Source: an uncultured Armatimonadota bacterium (lineage in GTDB: Bacteria; Armatimonadota; Fimbriimonadia; Fimbriimonadales; Fimbriimonadaceae). Taken from it: DNA of 53,049 nt. The notes below the pieces were generated by a model. It searched no databases, had not been told where the DNA came from, and worked only from the letters and a program-made list of their open reading frames with translations. Positions 1 to 9,000 of this stretch are shown in pieces (the first letter of the stretch is position 1; each line of letters begins with the position of its first letter). Where the stretch lies: the NCBI GenBank assembly GCA_903899015.1, contig CAIUHP010000014.1, positions 1 to 53,049 of the forward strand, written 5' to 3'. A program made the translations under genes and the position numbers.

Positions 1-136
1 CGGGGCACAATCCATCCCCGGTCTACCAGAATTTGAGGGGTTTGCGCTCGACGGTTTTACTCGCAAAGCTCGAAGCCAACCTACGGAGATTCATCCTTCC
101 GATAGCGAAACCGGGGCAAGAACCATCTCCGGTGTA
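1..136. repeat. REP-like hairpin pair at window edge
   Basis: Two short inverted repeats lie here. The first (1-21) is cut by the window edge: CGGGG, a 10-base loop CACAATCCAT, then CCCCGG. The second (111-132) is CCGGGG, loop CAAGAACCAT, CTCCGG, closing with one G-U pair. Between them lies a stretch (about 40-110) that recurs in diverged form near 45100-45170 and 52780-52850, so the unit is a pair of hairpins joined by a conserved spacer, like a bacterial interspersed mosaic element. No gene is visible in 1-261 apart from these repeats. Confidence 0.8.
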
Positions 137-261
137 CAAGAATTCGCGAGGTTTGCGCTCGACGGATTTGATCGGATAGACACGAAGAAACGGCGGATGG
201 CGTCGCAGATATTGAAATCCGCGAATCTGGGGAGGGATTACTTCCCCAGATTAGGCGGCGA

Positions 262-1371
262 CTAGACGAGAAGTTCTCGGAGCGGAGTCGCTCGAGATGG
301 ATGCTTAAGCTTTTTAAGCGCCTTCTGTTCGATTTGGCGAATGCGTTCGCGAGTTACCTGGAAGCAGCGGGCTACTTCTTCAAGCGTATGTGGCTGACCG
401 TCTTGGAGTCCGTACCGCATCGATATCACTTCCCTTTCGCGCTCACTGAGCGTGTCGAGGATGTCTTCGATTTTTCCGCGCATAACGGAGCGAAGGGCAG
501 CATCGGCTGGCGTTTCACCAGACCGATCGACGATGAACTCGCCGAGCGCAGCATCTTCACTTTCTCCAACCGGTGTATCCAATGACAAAGGCTCCGCAAT
601 CGCTCGATGAAAGTCTTCGACTTTCTCGGCTGCGATATTGAGGCTTCTTCCAACCTCCGCGGTGGTGACTTCCCTTCCAAGCTCTTGCTGGAGGTGGCTT
701 GTCGCCTTAATCATTCGGTTAACGGCTTCCAGTGTATGAACCGGGACACGAATGGTCCGTCCATGATCACTGATTGCTCGAGAAATTGCTTGACGGACCC
801 ACCACGTCGCGTAGGTGCTAAAGCGAAATCCCTTATCAGGATCGAACTTCTCTACCGCTCGGATGAGGCCCATGTTGCCTTCTTGAATGAGGTCTTGCAT
901 CGAAAGTCCACGGCCGATAAATCGCTTTGCAATACTTACGACTAACCGAAGGTTCGCTTCGATGAGAACCATCTTGCACTCGCTGCAACCCACACGGGAA
1001 TGCTTTGCAAGCGCGACTTCCTGATCAGGAGTTAAGAGTGGGATACGCCCAATGCGTTTGAGCCACATGCGGACAGAGTCCTCAATGTGCATCCCCTCAA
1101 CCTCAAGGATGGCAGGGGCTTCTTCCATCTCTAGTTCAGTCGCTTCCGACTCCTTAAAGATAGGTTTAACCGTCTTTCCATTCCCCTTTGACGAAAGCTG
1201 TTGGCGCGCAGGGCACGACGTATCGTACGTCATAGGAAATTCACTTTCCTTACTGCCCGGCATCAGCCTATTGAATTGCTGATTCGAATCTACTACCATA
1301 TTGTTCGCAAGGGACCCTCTCCCTGCAACCCAAGGCGCATTCACTATACAAAAGGTTTTAAGCAAAGCCAA
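262..1371 (-). CDS. rpoD: Primary (group 1/2) RNA polymerase sigma-70 factor
   Basis: Sigma subunit directing RNA polymerase to housekeeping promoters. Region 1.2 lies around residues 96-125 ([17 protein letters not shown]). Region 2, with the [12 protein letters not shown] and [13 protein letters not shown] motifs, is at about 139-200. Region 3 follows, and region 4 with the helix-turn-helix [18 protein letters not shown] is near 339-356. It lacks the long N-terminal 1.1/non-conserved regions of E. coli RpoD. It lies 41 bp downstream of dnaG on the same strand, the classical dnaG-rpoD macromolecular synthesis arrangement. The start shown is a TTG with no clear ribosome site. ATG codons at 1299, 1263 or 1233 are equally possible because the first ~90 residues carry no recognisable domain. 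A paralogous group 2 sigma cannot be excluded. Confidence 0.9.
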   Translation of the reverse strand: MALLKTFCIVNAPWVAGRGSLANNMVVDSNQQFNRLMPGSKESEFPMTYDTSCPARQQLSSKGNGKTVKPIFKESEATELEMEEAPAILEVEGMHIEDSVRMWLKRIGRIPLLTPDQEVALAKHSRVGCSECKMVLIEANLRLVVSIAKRFIGRGLSMQDLIQEGNMGLIRAVEKFDPDKGFRFSTYATWWVRQAISRAISDHGRTIRVPVHTLEAVNRMIKATSHLQQELGREVTTAEVGRSLNIAAEKVEDFHRAIAEPLSLDTPVGESEDAALGEFIVDRSGETPADAALRSVMRGKIEDILDTLSEREREVISMRYGLQDGQPHTLEEVARCFQVTRERIRQIEQKALKKLKHPSRATPLRELLV

Positions 1372-1412
1372 AGAAAACCGGTAAAGTTTGCCGTTTTTCG
1401 TTGAAATCGATC

Positions 1413-3182
1413 TCAGTTGAACAAGTTATCGTCATCCTGTTGCTTCTTAAGCGTGTCAGGGTTCAATTCCCTGAGTCTCATCAGAATTTCTTGACGCTTG
1501 GCGGTATCCAGCCCTCCTTTGCGGAATTCTGCCAATTTTCGTTTTTGTTGTTGTTGCCTTAACCGTTCGACGGTGTCAGCAATGTACTGTTCCGTCAAAT
1601 TATTGGCACGCAGATCCAGAAGCAAATCAGCCAGTATTTGGCGCAATTCTTCATCCTGAATCTTGTGCAACCACCTAGCAGGTTCGCCCTCCGGCGCTCC
1701 TAAAGCAAAGACGGTTGAAACGGCATCACTGATGCGTATTGCAAGCGGAGTGGCAAAAAGTTCTTTCGTGCGTGAAAACATCCAGCCGCTCACTCGAAAT
1801 TCGGTGCTGAGGAAAGCGAGAAAAATGACGAGTTCTGCGGGAGACAATTTCCCCTGCATTTGCTTGTGATCAAACGCGGTGGGTGTTAATGCTTCCTTCT
1901 TTTGCGAAACGGCTCGACGAATCTTGTTAACTTCGCGACGCAAGGACTTTTGCGCTTGCATCACGTCGGGTATGCCGGGCAGGATTCCTGCCAAGTGGAC
2001 AATGTGCCGGTCGAGGTCCATTTCGGTCGGAGCTTCCGCTAGGATTTGGACCGCGTGGATCCAGAACTCTTGACTAGACGCATCTTCTTTAAGCATGAGC
2101 GCCTGCATCTTATAGTCCATTGGACTTAATCCGGTCTCAACTGCTTGCTGCACAGCGGCTGGTCCTGCATTTCTCAGCAGTGTGTCGGGATCTTCCCCCT
2201 CCGGCATCAGGGCAACGCGGACGCGTAATCCTTCGGCCGTCAAGATTCCAACTGCTCGATCGGCAGCTTTCTGACCGGCAGGGTCACTATCGTAGAGGAT
2301 GACGACTTCCTCCACCCACCTTTTGAGTAGTTTTGCGTGGTCTTCCGACAGGGAGGTCCCTAGAGAAGCGAGAGCCGTTTCCACTCCTGCCCGATGGCAG
2401 GCAATGACGTCCAGATATCCTTCAACAAGAACAGCGCGTTTGGCTTTACCAAAATGGTTACGAGCACGGTTCATTCCATAGAGAACTCTGCTTTTTCGAT
2501 ACAGAGGCGTGTCGCTGCTGTTGATGTATTTTGGTTGCCCATCGCCGAGTAAACGGCCGCCAAAGGCAACTAGGGCCCCTTTCTCGTCACGTATGGGAAA
2601 GATAAGCCTTCCTTTAAACTTATCGTAGTAGCCGCCAAAGGAATCGGCATCCACCAAGAACAAGTTCTTGCAGTCAGCAAGTTGAAAGCCTTTCTTTTTA
2701 AGGTGGACAGCAAGCGCCCCTCCCCCTTCTGGGGCATATCCCATTTCCCAAGTATCGAGGATCTCTTGATTGAGTCCCCGCCTCTCGCAATACTCTCTGG
2801 CGACGGAATTTTTGCCAAGATGTTCTCGGAAGAAGGATAGAGCCTCCGCCATGACTTCTTCTTGTGCTTGGCGCACAGACGGCGGGGTGCTGTCTCCGCG
2901 ATTAGTGAGGGTTACACCGGCTTCTTTGGCGAGGATTCGGAGCGCCTCGACAAAGTCGACGTTTTGGCGCTTTTCCACCCAGGTGAAGATGTCACCTGCT
3001 TCTCCGCAAGACCAGCACTTGTAGCGCCCGGTCTGCCTATTTACAGTAAAAGAAGGGTTCCTGTCCTGGTGGAATGGACAGAGACCCTTCCAATCTTTGC
3101 CTCTTTGAGTGAGGCTTACTTCTCGGCCAACGAGCTCGACAATATCAATACGCGAACGTACTTCTTCTCGCTCGTCGGCCAA
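1413..3182 (-). CDS. dnaG: DNA primase DnaG
   Basis: Synthesises RNA primers for DNA replication, working with the replicative helicase. The N-terminal CHC2 zinc-binding domain has ligands C35, H38, C56 and C59. The catalytic core with the TOPRIM fold contains [11 protein letters not shown] followed by the acidic [14 protein letters not shown] segment (about residues 250-330). The C-terminal third (about 430-589) is the divergent helicase-binding region, rich in Gln and Lys. At 589 residues it has normal length for the family. It is followed 41 bp later by the sigma factor gene, so the two are probably co-transcribed. The gene upstream on the same strand ends only 9 bp before its start. Confidence 0.95.
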   Translation of the reverse strand: MADEREEVRSRIDIVELVGREVSLTQRGKDWKGLCPFHQDRNPSFTVNRQTGRYKCWSCGEAGDIFTWVEKRQNVDFVEALRILAKEAGVTLTNRGDSTPPSVRQAQEEVMAEALSFFREHLGKNSVAREYCERRGLNQEILDTWEMGYAPEGGGALAVHLKKKGFQLADCKNLFLVDADSFGGYYDKFKGRLIFPIRDEKGALVAFGGRLLGDGQPKYINSSDTPLYRKSRVLYGMNRARNHFGKAKRAVLVEGYLDVIACHRAGVETALASLGTSLSEDHAKLLKRWVEEVVILYDSDPAGQKAADRAVGILTAEGLRVRVALMPEGEDPDTLLRNAGPAAVQQAVETGLSPMDYKMQALMLKEDASSQEFWIHAVQILAEAPTEMDLDRHIVHLAGILPGIPDVMQAQKSLRREVNKIRRAVSQKKEALTPTAFDHKQMQGKLSPAELVIFLAFLSTEFRVSGWMFSRTKELFATPLAIRISDAVSTVFALGAPEGEPARWLHKIQDEELRQILADLLLDLRANNLTEQYIADTVERLRQQQQKRKLAEFRKGGLDTAKRQEILMRLRELNPDTLKKQQDDDNLFN

Positions 3183-3191
3183 TGAACTCCC

Positions 3192-4085
3192 TTAGGACTT
3201 GCCTGCGGCAACGACGATGCCGGTGACAACCTGAGGCTTCTTTGTACCAAGGCGAGACAGTCGGAATGCTACGTTGTCATGAACGAGGTACTTCACCGTG
3301 AGGTTGTCGCCTGCGATTTCATAGCCGTCTGGCTGCTGATAGCCTTTCATAACGGAAGCGAACGTTGCACCGAAACCGATTCCGCGCTTGGTCTTTACCC
3401 GAGCATTGTCGAGACCGATTGCTTCGATCTGAACAACTCGACCTTGCTTATCGATAATGAAGCCGTACTTGCTTCCCTCTCGGTTGTAGACCCATCGAGT
3501 GAAAGTGACGCGATCAGCCGATCCGCCATTGGCTCCAGGAACACCTGCGCCACCAGCAGCCGGGCCTCCACGACCAGGACCACCAGAGCCGCCAGGGCCA
3601 GCGCCGGGACCACCTGCGCCCATTGCAGGAGGACCTTCAACACCGGGGGCACCCATCATGCCGCCGCCTGGTCTCTGCATGAGAACCGTGTCACCGAAGT
3701 CGAATGAGTCGCTCATTCTATTTGATGCTGAAGCAGGTGCACCGCCGCCGCCGCTCGTTTTGCCACGAGCGCCACCAGGAACTCCTGGCATACCGCCGGG
3801 CATTCCACCGCCAGCACCAGGACCACCATTGCCACCATTAGTGACCGATCCACCGCTTAGCGGCTCGATCTGGTCTGGGGTGCCATAAACGTCCAGAACT
3901 CGAAGTCCTGTGTCGTAAAGCTTAATGCCAATCAGGCCGTTCTCAGCGCCTGTCCACATCTTGGCTTTGGCTGCTGGCTTTGACTTGTGCTTAGGCTTGA
4001 CTGCCTGTGCATCTGTCGTAACGATTAGCGCCAATCCCAGCGCTAAAGCTAATCCTGTCCACCTCATATTCACCGGTTTCAACAT
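3192..4085 (-). CDS. Secreted Gly/Pro-rich protein with split repeated motif
   Basis: Family not recognised. The N-terminus is a signal peptide (WTGLALALGLALIVTTDAQA, cleavage near residue 28), so the protein is exported. A short block after it (about 47-75) contains GIKLYDTGLRVLDVYGTPDQIE. A low-complexity Gly/Pro/Ala/Met linker of roughly 110 residues follows. The C-terminal block (about 200-297) holds a second copy-like segment, GIGFGATFASVMKGYQQPDGYE. The pattern G-I-x5-T-x2-V-x3-Y-x2-P-D-x2-E appears in both, suggesting one small domain whose halves are separated by the linker, or two copies of it. The gene sits directly upstream of dnaG. The start could be Met7, which gives a more typical signal peptide. 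Confidence 0.75.
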   Translation of the reverse strand: MLKPVNMRWTGLALALGLALIVTTDAQAVKPKHKSKPAAKAKMWTGAENGLIGIKLYDTGLRVLDVYGTPDQIEPLSGGSVTNGGNGGPGAGGGMPGGMPGVPGGARGKTSGGGGAPASASNRMSDSFDFGDTVLMQRPGGGMMGAPGVEGPPAMGAGGPGAGPGGSGGPGRGGPAAGGAGVPGANGGSADRVTFTRWVYNREGSKYGFIIDKQGRVVQIEAIGLDNARVKTKRGIGFGATFASVMKGYQQPDGYEIAGDNLTVKYLVHDNVAFRLSRLGTKKPQVVTGIVVAAGKS

Positions 4086-4243
4086 TCCTCCTAAGGCTCG
4101 ATTTAATTTCGAGTTCAGACAGTATCAATAGACGACAGTCCATCCGCTGAACGTCACACAATTGTCACTCGACTTTCGAAACAAGCTGTGCTACTCCTTG
4201 AGGTATACCCCTCGTAGAGTTTTTCCTGGGAGACAATTTTAAT

Positions 4244-4567
4244 ATGGCAACAAATCTTGCGGTGACATCAAGCGAATTCGAGCAGAACGTGCTCAAGTCG
4301 GACGTACCTGTCCTAGTCGACTTCTGGGCAGAGTGGTGTGGCCCCTGCAAAGCAATTGGTCCTTCGATCGAAGCGCTTGCAACGGAATATGCTGGTAAGG
4401 CAAAAGTTTATAAGCTTGACGTTGACGCTGAAGGCGAGCTCGCCATGCAGTACGGAGTGATGAGCATTCCTGCCCTCTTGGTTTTCAAAGATGGCAAGGA
4501 AGTTGACCGTATGGTTGGCGCGGCTCCAAAAGCTCAGATCGCAGCTTTGATTGACCGAGCGATCTAA
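4244..4567 (+). CDS. trxA: Thioredoxin
   Basis: Small cytoplasmic thiol-disulfide oxidoreductase of 107 residues, the standard length. The redox site W-C-G-P-C has its cysteines at 32 and 35 inside VDFWAEWCGPCKAIGPS, and the cis-proline loop MSIPALLVF lies near residue 76. ATG is preceded by GGGAG about ten bases upstream. It is divergent from the Gly-rich protein gene across 158 bp and is followed by a strong hairpin and U-tract, so it is likely transcribed on its own. Confidence 0.95.
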   Translation: MATNLAVTSSEFEQNVLKSDVPVLVDFWAEWCGPCKAIGPSIEALATEYAGKAKVYKLDVDAEGELAMQYGVMSIPALLVFKDGKEVDRMVGAAPKAQIAALIDRAI

Positions 4568-4579
4568 GATTCCATTCAA

Positions 4580-4682
4580 TCAGGCAGAGGGTGTTGTTGC
4601 ATCCTATCGGTTCCATGAGACGTATGTGACTCATAGAACTTGTGGGACGAATGTTAACAGAGATCTCCTCTGCCTTTTTTAT
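4580..4682 (+). terminator. Long-range stem with U-tract after trxA; terminator or small RNA
   Basis: AGGCAGAGG (4582-4590) pairs perfectly with CCTCTGCCT (4667-4675), and a run of T follows directly, so this ends as an intrinsic terminator. The 76-base interior contains a second helix: GTTC/GAAC (4610-4613 with 4636-4639) continued by ATGAG/CTCAT (4615-4619 with 4630-4634). A simple terminator does not need this nested architecture. A ~100-nt structured RNA is possible. I do not see the SRP, 6S, tmRNA or RNase P signatures. Confidence 0.6.
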
Positions 4683-4788
4683 GTCTCGTTCCCGTAGCTT
4701 CGCACATTTATGAAATCAGACTTGGCACACTCGCCCATTCTTCCCTTCTGTTATCGATCGTCTTGCTCCAAGACAGTGAAGGGTATCC

Positions 4789-6408
4789 ATGTCTGATATC
4801 TCTGATTCAGAAACAACAACAAAGAATCGAGGAAATTCTGTCGCCAAAGCGGGCGGAATCATGATGGCGAGTTTGTTCCTCAGCCGTGTCCTTGGACTAC
4901 TGCGAGATACGGTCTTGGCAAGCAGATTTGGGCTGCAAATCGACGCGGACAGCTTCAAGCTCGCCTCAACAATTCCAGACATGATTTTCATGTTGATTGC
5001 GGGCGGTGGGCTCAGCTCTGCTTTTATCCCGGTCTTCAGTGAATTCATCTACACGGACCGCGAAAAGGACGCTTGGAAAGTATTTAGTGTCGTTGTCACG
5101 CTCTGTTCAATCGTAGCAGCAGCATTAATTGCGTTCGCTTGGATTTTTGCACCCCAGATTGCAGCGTTCATGAGTGCCGGGCATCAGAAATATATGCCGG
5201 ATGGTTCGCTTTTTGTTGACCATGTTGCCTACCTAGGCCGGATCATGCTGCCAGCACAATTTGCGTTTCTCGTTGGATCGATCTTGTTAGGCACGCTGTA
5301 CGCGAGGAAGCAATTTGCCGCACCCGGATTGGCGCCAAACGTTTATAACGTGGGAATTATTGTTGGAGCTCTAGTGGGCTCGGGCATATCTATTGGTATC
5401 GCCGGAATGGCTTGGGGCGCGCTTATCGGAGCTTGCGTTGGAAATATTCTTCTCCCAACAATCTTCATGATCGGCAAGGGTGGTTGGTTCCGACCTTCCC
5501 TCGATTTCCGTGCGCCAGGAGTCAAGAAGTTCTTTCTCCTTTTGTTGCCCGTCATCCTTGGATTTTCACTTCCTAGCGTCTGCCAACTTATCACCCAAAA
5601 GTTCGGATCTCACTATTCAACTGGAATCAATACCGTTCTTAACTCCGGCAATAACCTGATGATGGCTCCGCTCGGGATTTTTGGACACTCCTTGGCTTTG
5701 GCAGCATTCCCAGCTCTCGCGCAATTCTATGCGAACAAGAGAATGGATCTCTACCGAGCAGAGGTCTCCAAGACTTTGCGGACGACAATCTATCTAAGCG
5801 TCCCGGCAAGTGCGATCATGCTTGCCCTTGCACCTCAGATCGTGAATCTGATTTACGGTTACGGCAAAGCCGCCCACGAAATGCAACTCGGCGATCTTAC
5901 GCTCTGCTTACAGGTCTACTCGCTCGGAATCTGGGCTTGGTGTATGCAACCAGTTTTGATGCGTGGATTCTTCTCAATTCATCAAACAGCCCGTCCAGTA
6001 ATTATCGGGACCGTCATGACGGCGTTGTTTATTGGATTATGTTTCGGTGTCGAGCAGAGCTCGATCGGCTTCCTAGGGTTACCGGCAGTAACGAACTTGG
6101 CTGCCATTGCCTTGGTGATCTCGCTATTCATTGCACTTGAGAAGCAAGTTGGAACTCTTGATAAGGCAGGAATCATTTCCACGCTCATTAAAAGCGCTCT
6201 TGGTTCCGCAGTCATGGCAGGTACGGGTTACGGCATATTCCACTTCGTGCCCCAACACATTTCCAAGATCGGCTTATTCTTTACCTTCGGGTTCGTCTTC
6301 TGCGTGATTGGCTGGATTTACTTCTTCGTAACTCGAGCCCTAAAAATGCCGGAGACGGATTACTTGGACCGAGCCTTCAAGCGAATGGGAAGCCGATTCA
6401 AGCGATAA
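4789..6408 (+). CDS. murJ: Lipid II flippase MurJ (MviN family)
   Basis: Polytopic inner-membrane protein of 539 residues that moves lipid II across the membrane for peptidoglycan synthesis. The N-terminal segment SVAKAGGIMMASLFLSRVLG and the following RDTVLASRFG are family hallmarks, as is GGGLSSAFIPVF. About fourteen hydrophobic segments span the whole length, consistent with the MOP flippase fold. The start ATG is preceded by a GAAGGG-like site. The gene is followed after 48 bp by the ATP synthase cluster on the same strand; no terminator is evident between them. Confidence 0.93.
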   Translation: MSDISDSETTTKNRGNSVAKAGGIMMASLFLSRVLGLLRDTVLASRFGLQIDADSFKLASTIPDMIFMLIAGGGLSSAFIPVFSEFIYTDREKDAWKVFSVVVTLCSIVAAALIAFAWIFAPQIAAFMSAGHQKYMPDGSLFVDHVAYLGRIMLPAQFAFLVGSILLGTLYARKQFAAPGLAPNVYNVGIIVGALVGSGISIGIAGMAWGALIGACVGNILLPTIFMIGKGGWFRPSLDFRAPGVKKFFLLLLPVILGFSLPSVCQLITQKFGSHYSTGINTVLNSGNNLMMAPLGIFGHSLALAAFPALAQFYANKRMDLYRAEVSKTLRTTIYLSVPASAIMLALAPQIVNLIYGYGKAAHEMQLGDLTLCLQVYSLGIWAWCMQPVLMRGFFSIHQTARPVIIGTVMTALFIGLCFGVEQSSIGFLGLPAVTNLAAIALVISLFIALEKQVGTLDKAGIISTLIKSALGSAVMAGTGYGIFHFVPQHISKIGLFFTFGFVFCVIGWIYFFVTRALKMPETDYLDRAFKRMGSRFKR

Positions 6409-6456
6409 ACATTTCAACTTCCGAGAGGCAATTCCATCAGCAGGTACCCTGAGGGC

Positions 6457-6903
6457 ATGGCAAATGATTCAAGTCAGCCTGAAAAACCGAAATTACCGAG
6501 TGACGACGATATCCAGGCTCGTTTCTCTAAAATTCGGGACGACCTGAAGAATATGGAGCTACCGGAACTTCCAGACGACAAGGAACTGCGGGCCAAAATC
6601 GACAAAGTAACTCAGGGGCCCGTTGCGTCTCGAATGCCCGATGTTCCTGAGATGAACATAAACCGACCCGCGAAAAAGACGGTAACGGGTACACCCGGCT
6701 CTTATAATTACCGTGGGTTAGGAATTGGAATGAGCGCGGCTTACTCCCTTCTTGGCAGCATGGTCGTTGGCTTTGGCTTGGGCTGGGCGTTTGATAAATA
6801 CACCCACAACAACTATGGAATGGTTGTCGGATCTTTACTGGGATCCGTATTGGGAATTGTGTCCGCGATTTGGATGATCAACCAGGAGGGCCCGAAACAA
6901 TAA
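6457..6903 (+). CDS. AtpZ-like accessory protein of F-type ATP synthase
   Basis: 148 residues. The first ~85 are soluble, charged and proline-rich. The remainder contains two hydrophobic hairpin segments with the Gly-rich pattern LLGSMVVGFGLGWAFDKY and GMVVGSLLGSVLGIVSAIWM, which matches the AtpZ/AtpI type subunits encoded ahead of atpB in many bacteria. These small proteins are implicated in assembly of the c-ring or in ion supply. Its stop codon overlaps the region used to start the next gene. The soluble N-terminal extension is longer than in most AtpZ proteins. Function is inferred from position and membrane pattern. Confidence 0.75.
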   Translation: MANDSSQPEKPKLPSDDDIQARFSKIRDDLKNMELPELPDDKELRAKIDKVTQGPVASRMPDVPEMNINRPAKKTVTGTPGSYNYRGLGIGMSAAYSLLGSMVVGFGLGWAFDKYTHNNYGMVVGSLLGSVLGIVSAIWMINQEGPKQ

Positions 6904-7259
6904 CTCTCGGTCAACGCATAACCGTAGGATTGTTTGTCATGGCCATGACGCTCCTGATTGTCATCGGCGGTATTACCGGCGGGGGGCAGGCTTTGCTGGG
7001 GATTGCTCTCGGTGTTAGCCTCTCCGTTTTCAACCTCTATTCCTTGTGGAGGCTTACAAGTTCACTTCTTAAATTCAAACCCGAACCAAAGGAAGGAGTC
7101 CAGCGTACGTTACTTGTAGGGATTCTCAAATTCCCGTTATTCATTGTCTTTATTTTCTTCGGAACTCGCCTCTCGGGGGCGGGTATCGGTTGCTTTATCC
7201 TGTCCATTGGGATGGTATACTTTGCTTTAATAGGTTTCCGGTCGTTTTCTAACGCCTGA
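6870..7259 (+). CDS. AtpI-like membrane protein; start uncertain
   Basis: Small integral membrane protein with four hydrophobic segments (starting near RITVGLFVMAMTLLIVIGG), located between the AtpZ-like gene and atpB, the usual place of atpI. The longest frame begins with TTG at 6870, inside the upstream gene. However, a perfect AGGAGGG lies at 6884-6890, which would serve a start about ten bases on. The in-frame codon there is ATA (6900-6902), which overlaps the upstream TAA stop as ATAA. The next in-frame ATG codons are further away (6939 onward). Function is inferred from context. Confidence 0.7.
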   Translation: MDDQPGGPETITLGQRITVGLFVMAMTLLIVIGGITGGGQALLGIALGVSLSVFNLYSLWRLTSSLLKFKPEPKEGVQRTLLVGILKFPLFIVFIFFGTRLSGAGIGCFILSIGMVYFALIGFRSFSNA

Positions 7260-7274
7260 CCTCTTGAAGCATTC

Positions 7275-8033
7275 ATGGACTTACTTCAGCAATTAAACCT
7301 TCCGCTTGCCGAGGCCGCAGAGAAAGAAATTGGATGGAACATTTTCTTCTACAGTGGTCTGGTTTTTGCCATTGTTCTCGTCTTTGCAACATTGGCCAAG
7401 AAGGATCTTAAGAATCGAGTCTTCACCTCTTTACCGACTCGATTAGCCGAACACCTTTATCTCTTTCTTGAAGGAATGACGGTCAACGTGATCGGACCCA
7501 ATGGAAAGAAATATGTCCCCTTTCTTTTGGCGATCTGGACGTTCATTTTCACCGGCAACATTATGGGTTTGCTCCTTCAGGCAACTCCAACTGCTGACTG
7601 GAGCTTGAACATTGGAATGGCGGTTATAACCGTTGTCTACGTCCAATACGAAGGAATCAAGGCAAACGGCCTTCTGGGCCACATCAAGCATTTTTCTGGT
7701 CCCAAATTAGGCGGGTTCATGATCTTGGTGAGCGGCTTGATTTTTGTAGTCGAAATCGTTTCTGAGTGCATGAAGCTCGTTTCGCTCTCACTCAGGCTTT
7801 ACGGCAACATTGAAGGCGGCCACATCGTTCGAAGTAGCCTCGATTCAATCATCGCTGGCGTGCCGATCGGTGGCTTGCTCTTGCCGATCAAGTTCTTTAC
7901 GTGCCTTATCCAGGCTTTTGTCTGGACGATCCTAACTTGCACTTATCTGTCGATCGCTACCTCACACGGTCACGACGATGAGCACGAGGGAGACCATGGT
8001 CATCAACCCGCGTTGACAGAGGCCCACGCCTAA
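7275..8033 (+). CDS. atpB: F0 ATP synthase subunit a
   Basis: Stator membrane subunit that provides the proton half-channels. The essential arginine sits in SLSLRLYGNIEGGHIV in the fourth-fifth helix region, and the second half-channel helix follows near LIQAFVWTILTCTYLSIA. The C-terminus ends in a His/Asp/Glu-rich tail (HGHDDEHEGDHGHQ), which is unusual and could bind metal or simply be a soluble tail. 252 residues is normal. It lies 15 bp after the AtpI-like gene and 43 bp before atpE. Confidence 0.95.
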   Translation: MDLLQQLNLPLAEAAEKEIGWNIFFYSGLVFAIVLVFATLAKKDLKNRVFTSLPTRLAEHLYLFLEGMTVNVIGPNGKKYVPFLLAIWTFIFTGNIMGLLLQATPTADWSLNIGMAVITVVYVQYEGIKANGLLGHIKHFSGPKLGGFMILVSGLIFVVEIVSECMKLVSLSLRLYGNIEGGHIVRSSLDSIIAGVPIGGLLLPIKFFTCLIQAFVWTILTCTYLSIATSHGHDDEHEGDHGHQPALTEAHA

Positions 8034-8076
8034 GAATTAAATCTTTTCATCGCTCACTAGGAGAAACTTAAACTAA

Positions 8077-8301
8077 ATGGAAAACATCGCAATAGGAATT
8101 GGACTCGCAGTTGGTATAGCAGGTCTTGGTGTCGGTATCGGTCAGGGACTGGCCGCAAACGGCGGCTTGCAAGGAATGGCTCGACAGCCTGAAGCAGGAA
8201 AGCAGATCAACAACTCAATGTTGCTCGCGCTCGTCTTCCTTGAGCTCGTCTTCCTTCTCACCTTCGTTTTGGGCTTCCTGCTCATGGGCAAGATCCACTA
8301 A
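8077..8301 (+). CDS. atpE: F0 ATP synthase subunit c
   Basis: 74-residue proteolipid with two hydrophobic helices and the polar loop ARQPEAGKQI. Helix 1 carries the glycine-repeat packing motif (GIGLAVGIAGLGVGIGQG). The ion-binding carboxylate is the Glu in LALVFLELVFLLTF in helix 2. The residue after it is Leu, not the Ser/Thr seen in classic sodium-binding rings, so protons are the more likely ion (inference). The start has AGGAGA upstream. A perfect hairpin follows the gene. Confidence 0.95.
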   Translation: MENIAIGIGLAVGIAGLGVGIGQGLAANGGLQGMARQPEAGKQINNSMLLALVFLELVFLLTFVLGFLLMGKIH

Positions 8302-8313
8302 AAAGCAAATGTT

Positions 8314-8339
8314 GCTGATCAGGTTCAAGCCTGATCAGC
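8314..8339 (+). promoter_or_regulatory. Intercistronic hairpin between atpE and atpF
   Basis: GCTGATCAGG (8314-8323), loop TTCAAG, CCTGATCAGC (8330-8339): ten perfect base pairs. No T-run follows, so it should not be an efficient terminator. Its position right after atpE fits an RNA-stabilising or processing element that raises the yield of subunit c relative to the other subunits. The rest of the 112-bp gap shows nothing else. Confidence 0.7.
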
Positions 8340-8413
8340 CTCTCTGCTTGATCGGAATATCGAATGCAATCTTTGAATAACACCAACCCAGTTCAGGACC
8401 ATGAGGTGAACAT

Positions 8414-8998
8414 TTGAACAAATTCGCACTTTTAGGTCTCGGAGCAATCTTTATAATCATTGGCTTTGTGGTCAAGGATCAGTCTTGGACTCGTCCGGAG
8501 ATGTTCGCGGGCCTGCAATTGGACCTTGGAAAGACGATCACCAATATTGGCGTCTTCTTGTTGTTCATCCCCGTTATCAACATGTACTTCTATGTGCCCC
8601 TTAAAGAGGCCATGGATGCACGTAACCATGAATTGGAATCGACATTTACCGAAGCGGAACAGCTTCGAGTTCAGATGCAGACGTTGAAGTCGGACTATGA
8701 GGCTCGCCTCATCAAGACGGAAGCAGAGGCTCGAGAGACGATTCAGAATCAGATTAAGGAAGCTCAGAATTTGCGTCAGCAACTCATGAGCGAAGCCGCT
8801 GATCGAGCGGATGCCCTTATTCGATCAGCCCAAGCTGAAATCGAGCAGGAAAAGAATCAAACAATCGCTACTATTCGAACTCACGTGGTTGATTTGACGC
8901 TCGCGGCAGCGCAGAAAGTAATTGGCGAGAACATGGATTCTGAAAAGAATCGACGACTCATCGCAGAATTCATCGAGACCGTTGAGGTGGCTTCCTAA
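8414..8998 (+). CDS. atpF: F0 ATP synthase subunit b
   Basis: Peripheral stalk subunit of 194 residues. It has a hydrophobic N-terminus with an unusual first segment (FALLGLGAIFIIIGFVV) and the main anchor near ITNIGVFLLFIPVINMYFYVPL, and then a long charged coiled-coil arm of Ala, Glu, Gln and Arg up to the C-terminal DLTLAAAQKVIGE region that contacts subunit delta. The start is TTG with GAGGTGA just upstream. The second N-terminal hydrophobic segment is not typical of subunit b, which normally has one. Confidence 0.93.
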   Translation: MNKFALLGLGAIFIIIGFVVKDQSWTRPEMFAGLQLDLGKTITNIGVFLLFIPVINMYFYVPLKEAMDARNHELESTFTEAEQLRVQMQTLKSDYEARLIKTEAEARETIQNQIKEAQNLRQQLMSEAADRADALIRSAQAEIEQEKNQTIATIRTHVVDLTLAAAQKVIGENMDSEKNRRLIAEFIETVEVAS

Positions 8999-9000
8999 CC

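Noticed and set aside
1455-1485. GGGTTCAATTCCC resembling a tRNA T-arm
   Set aside because: It lies inside the dnaG coding sequence and no acceptor or anticodon stems flank it.
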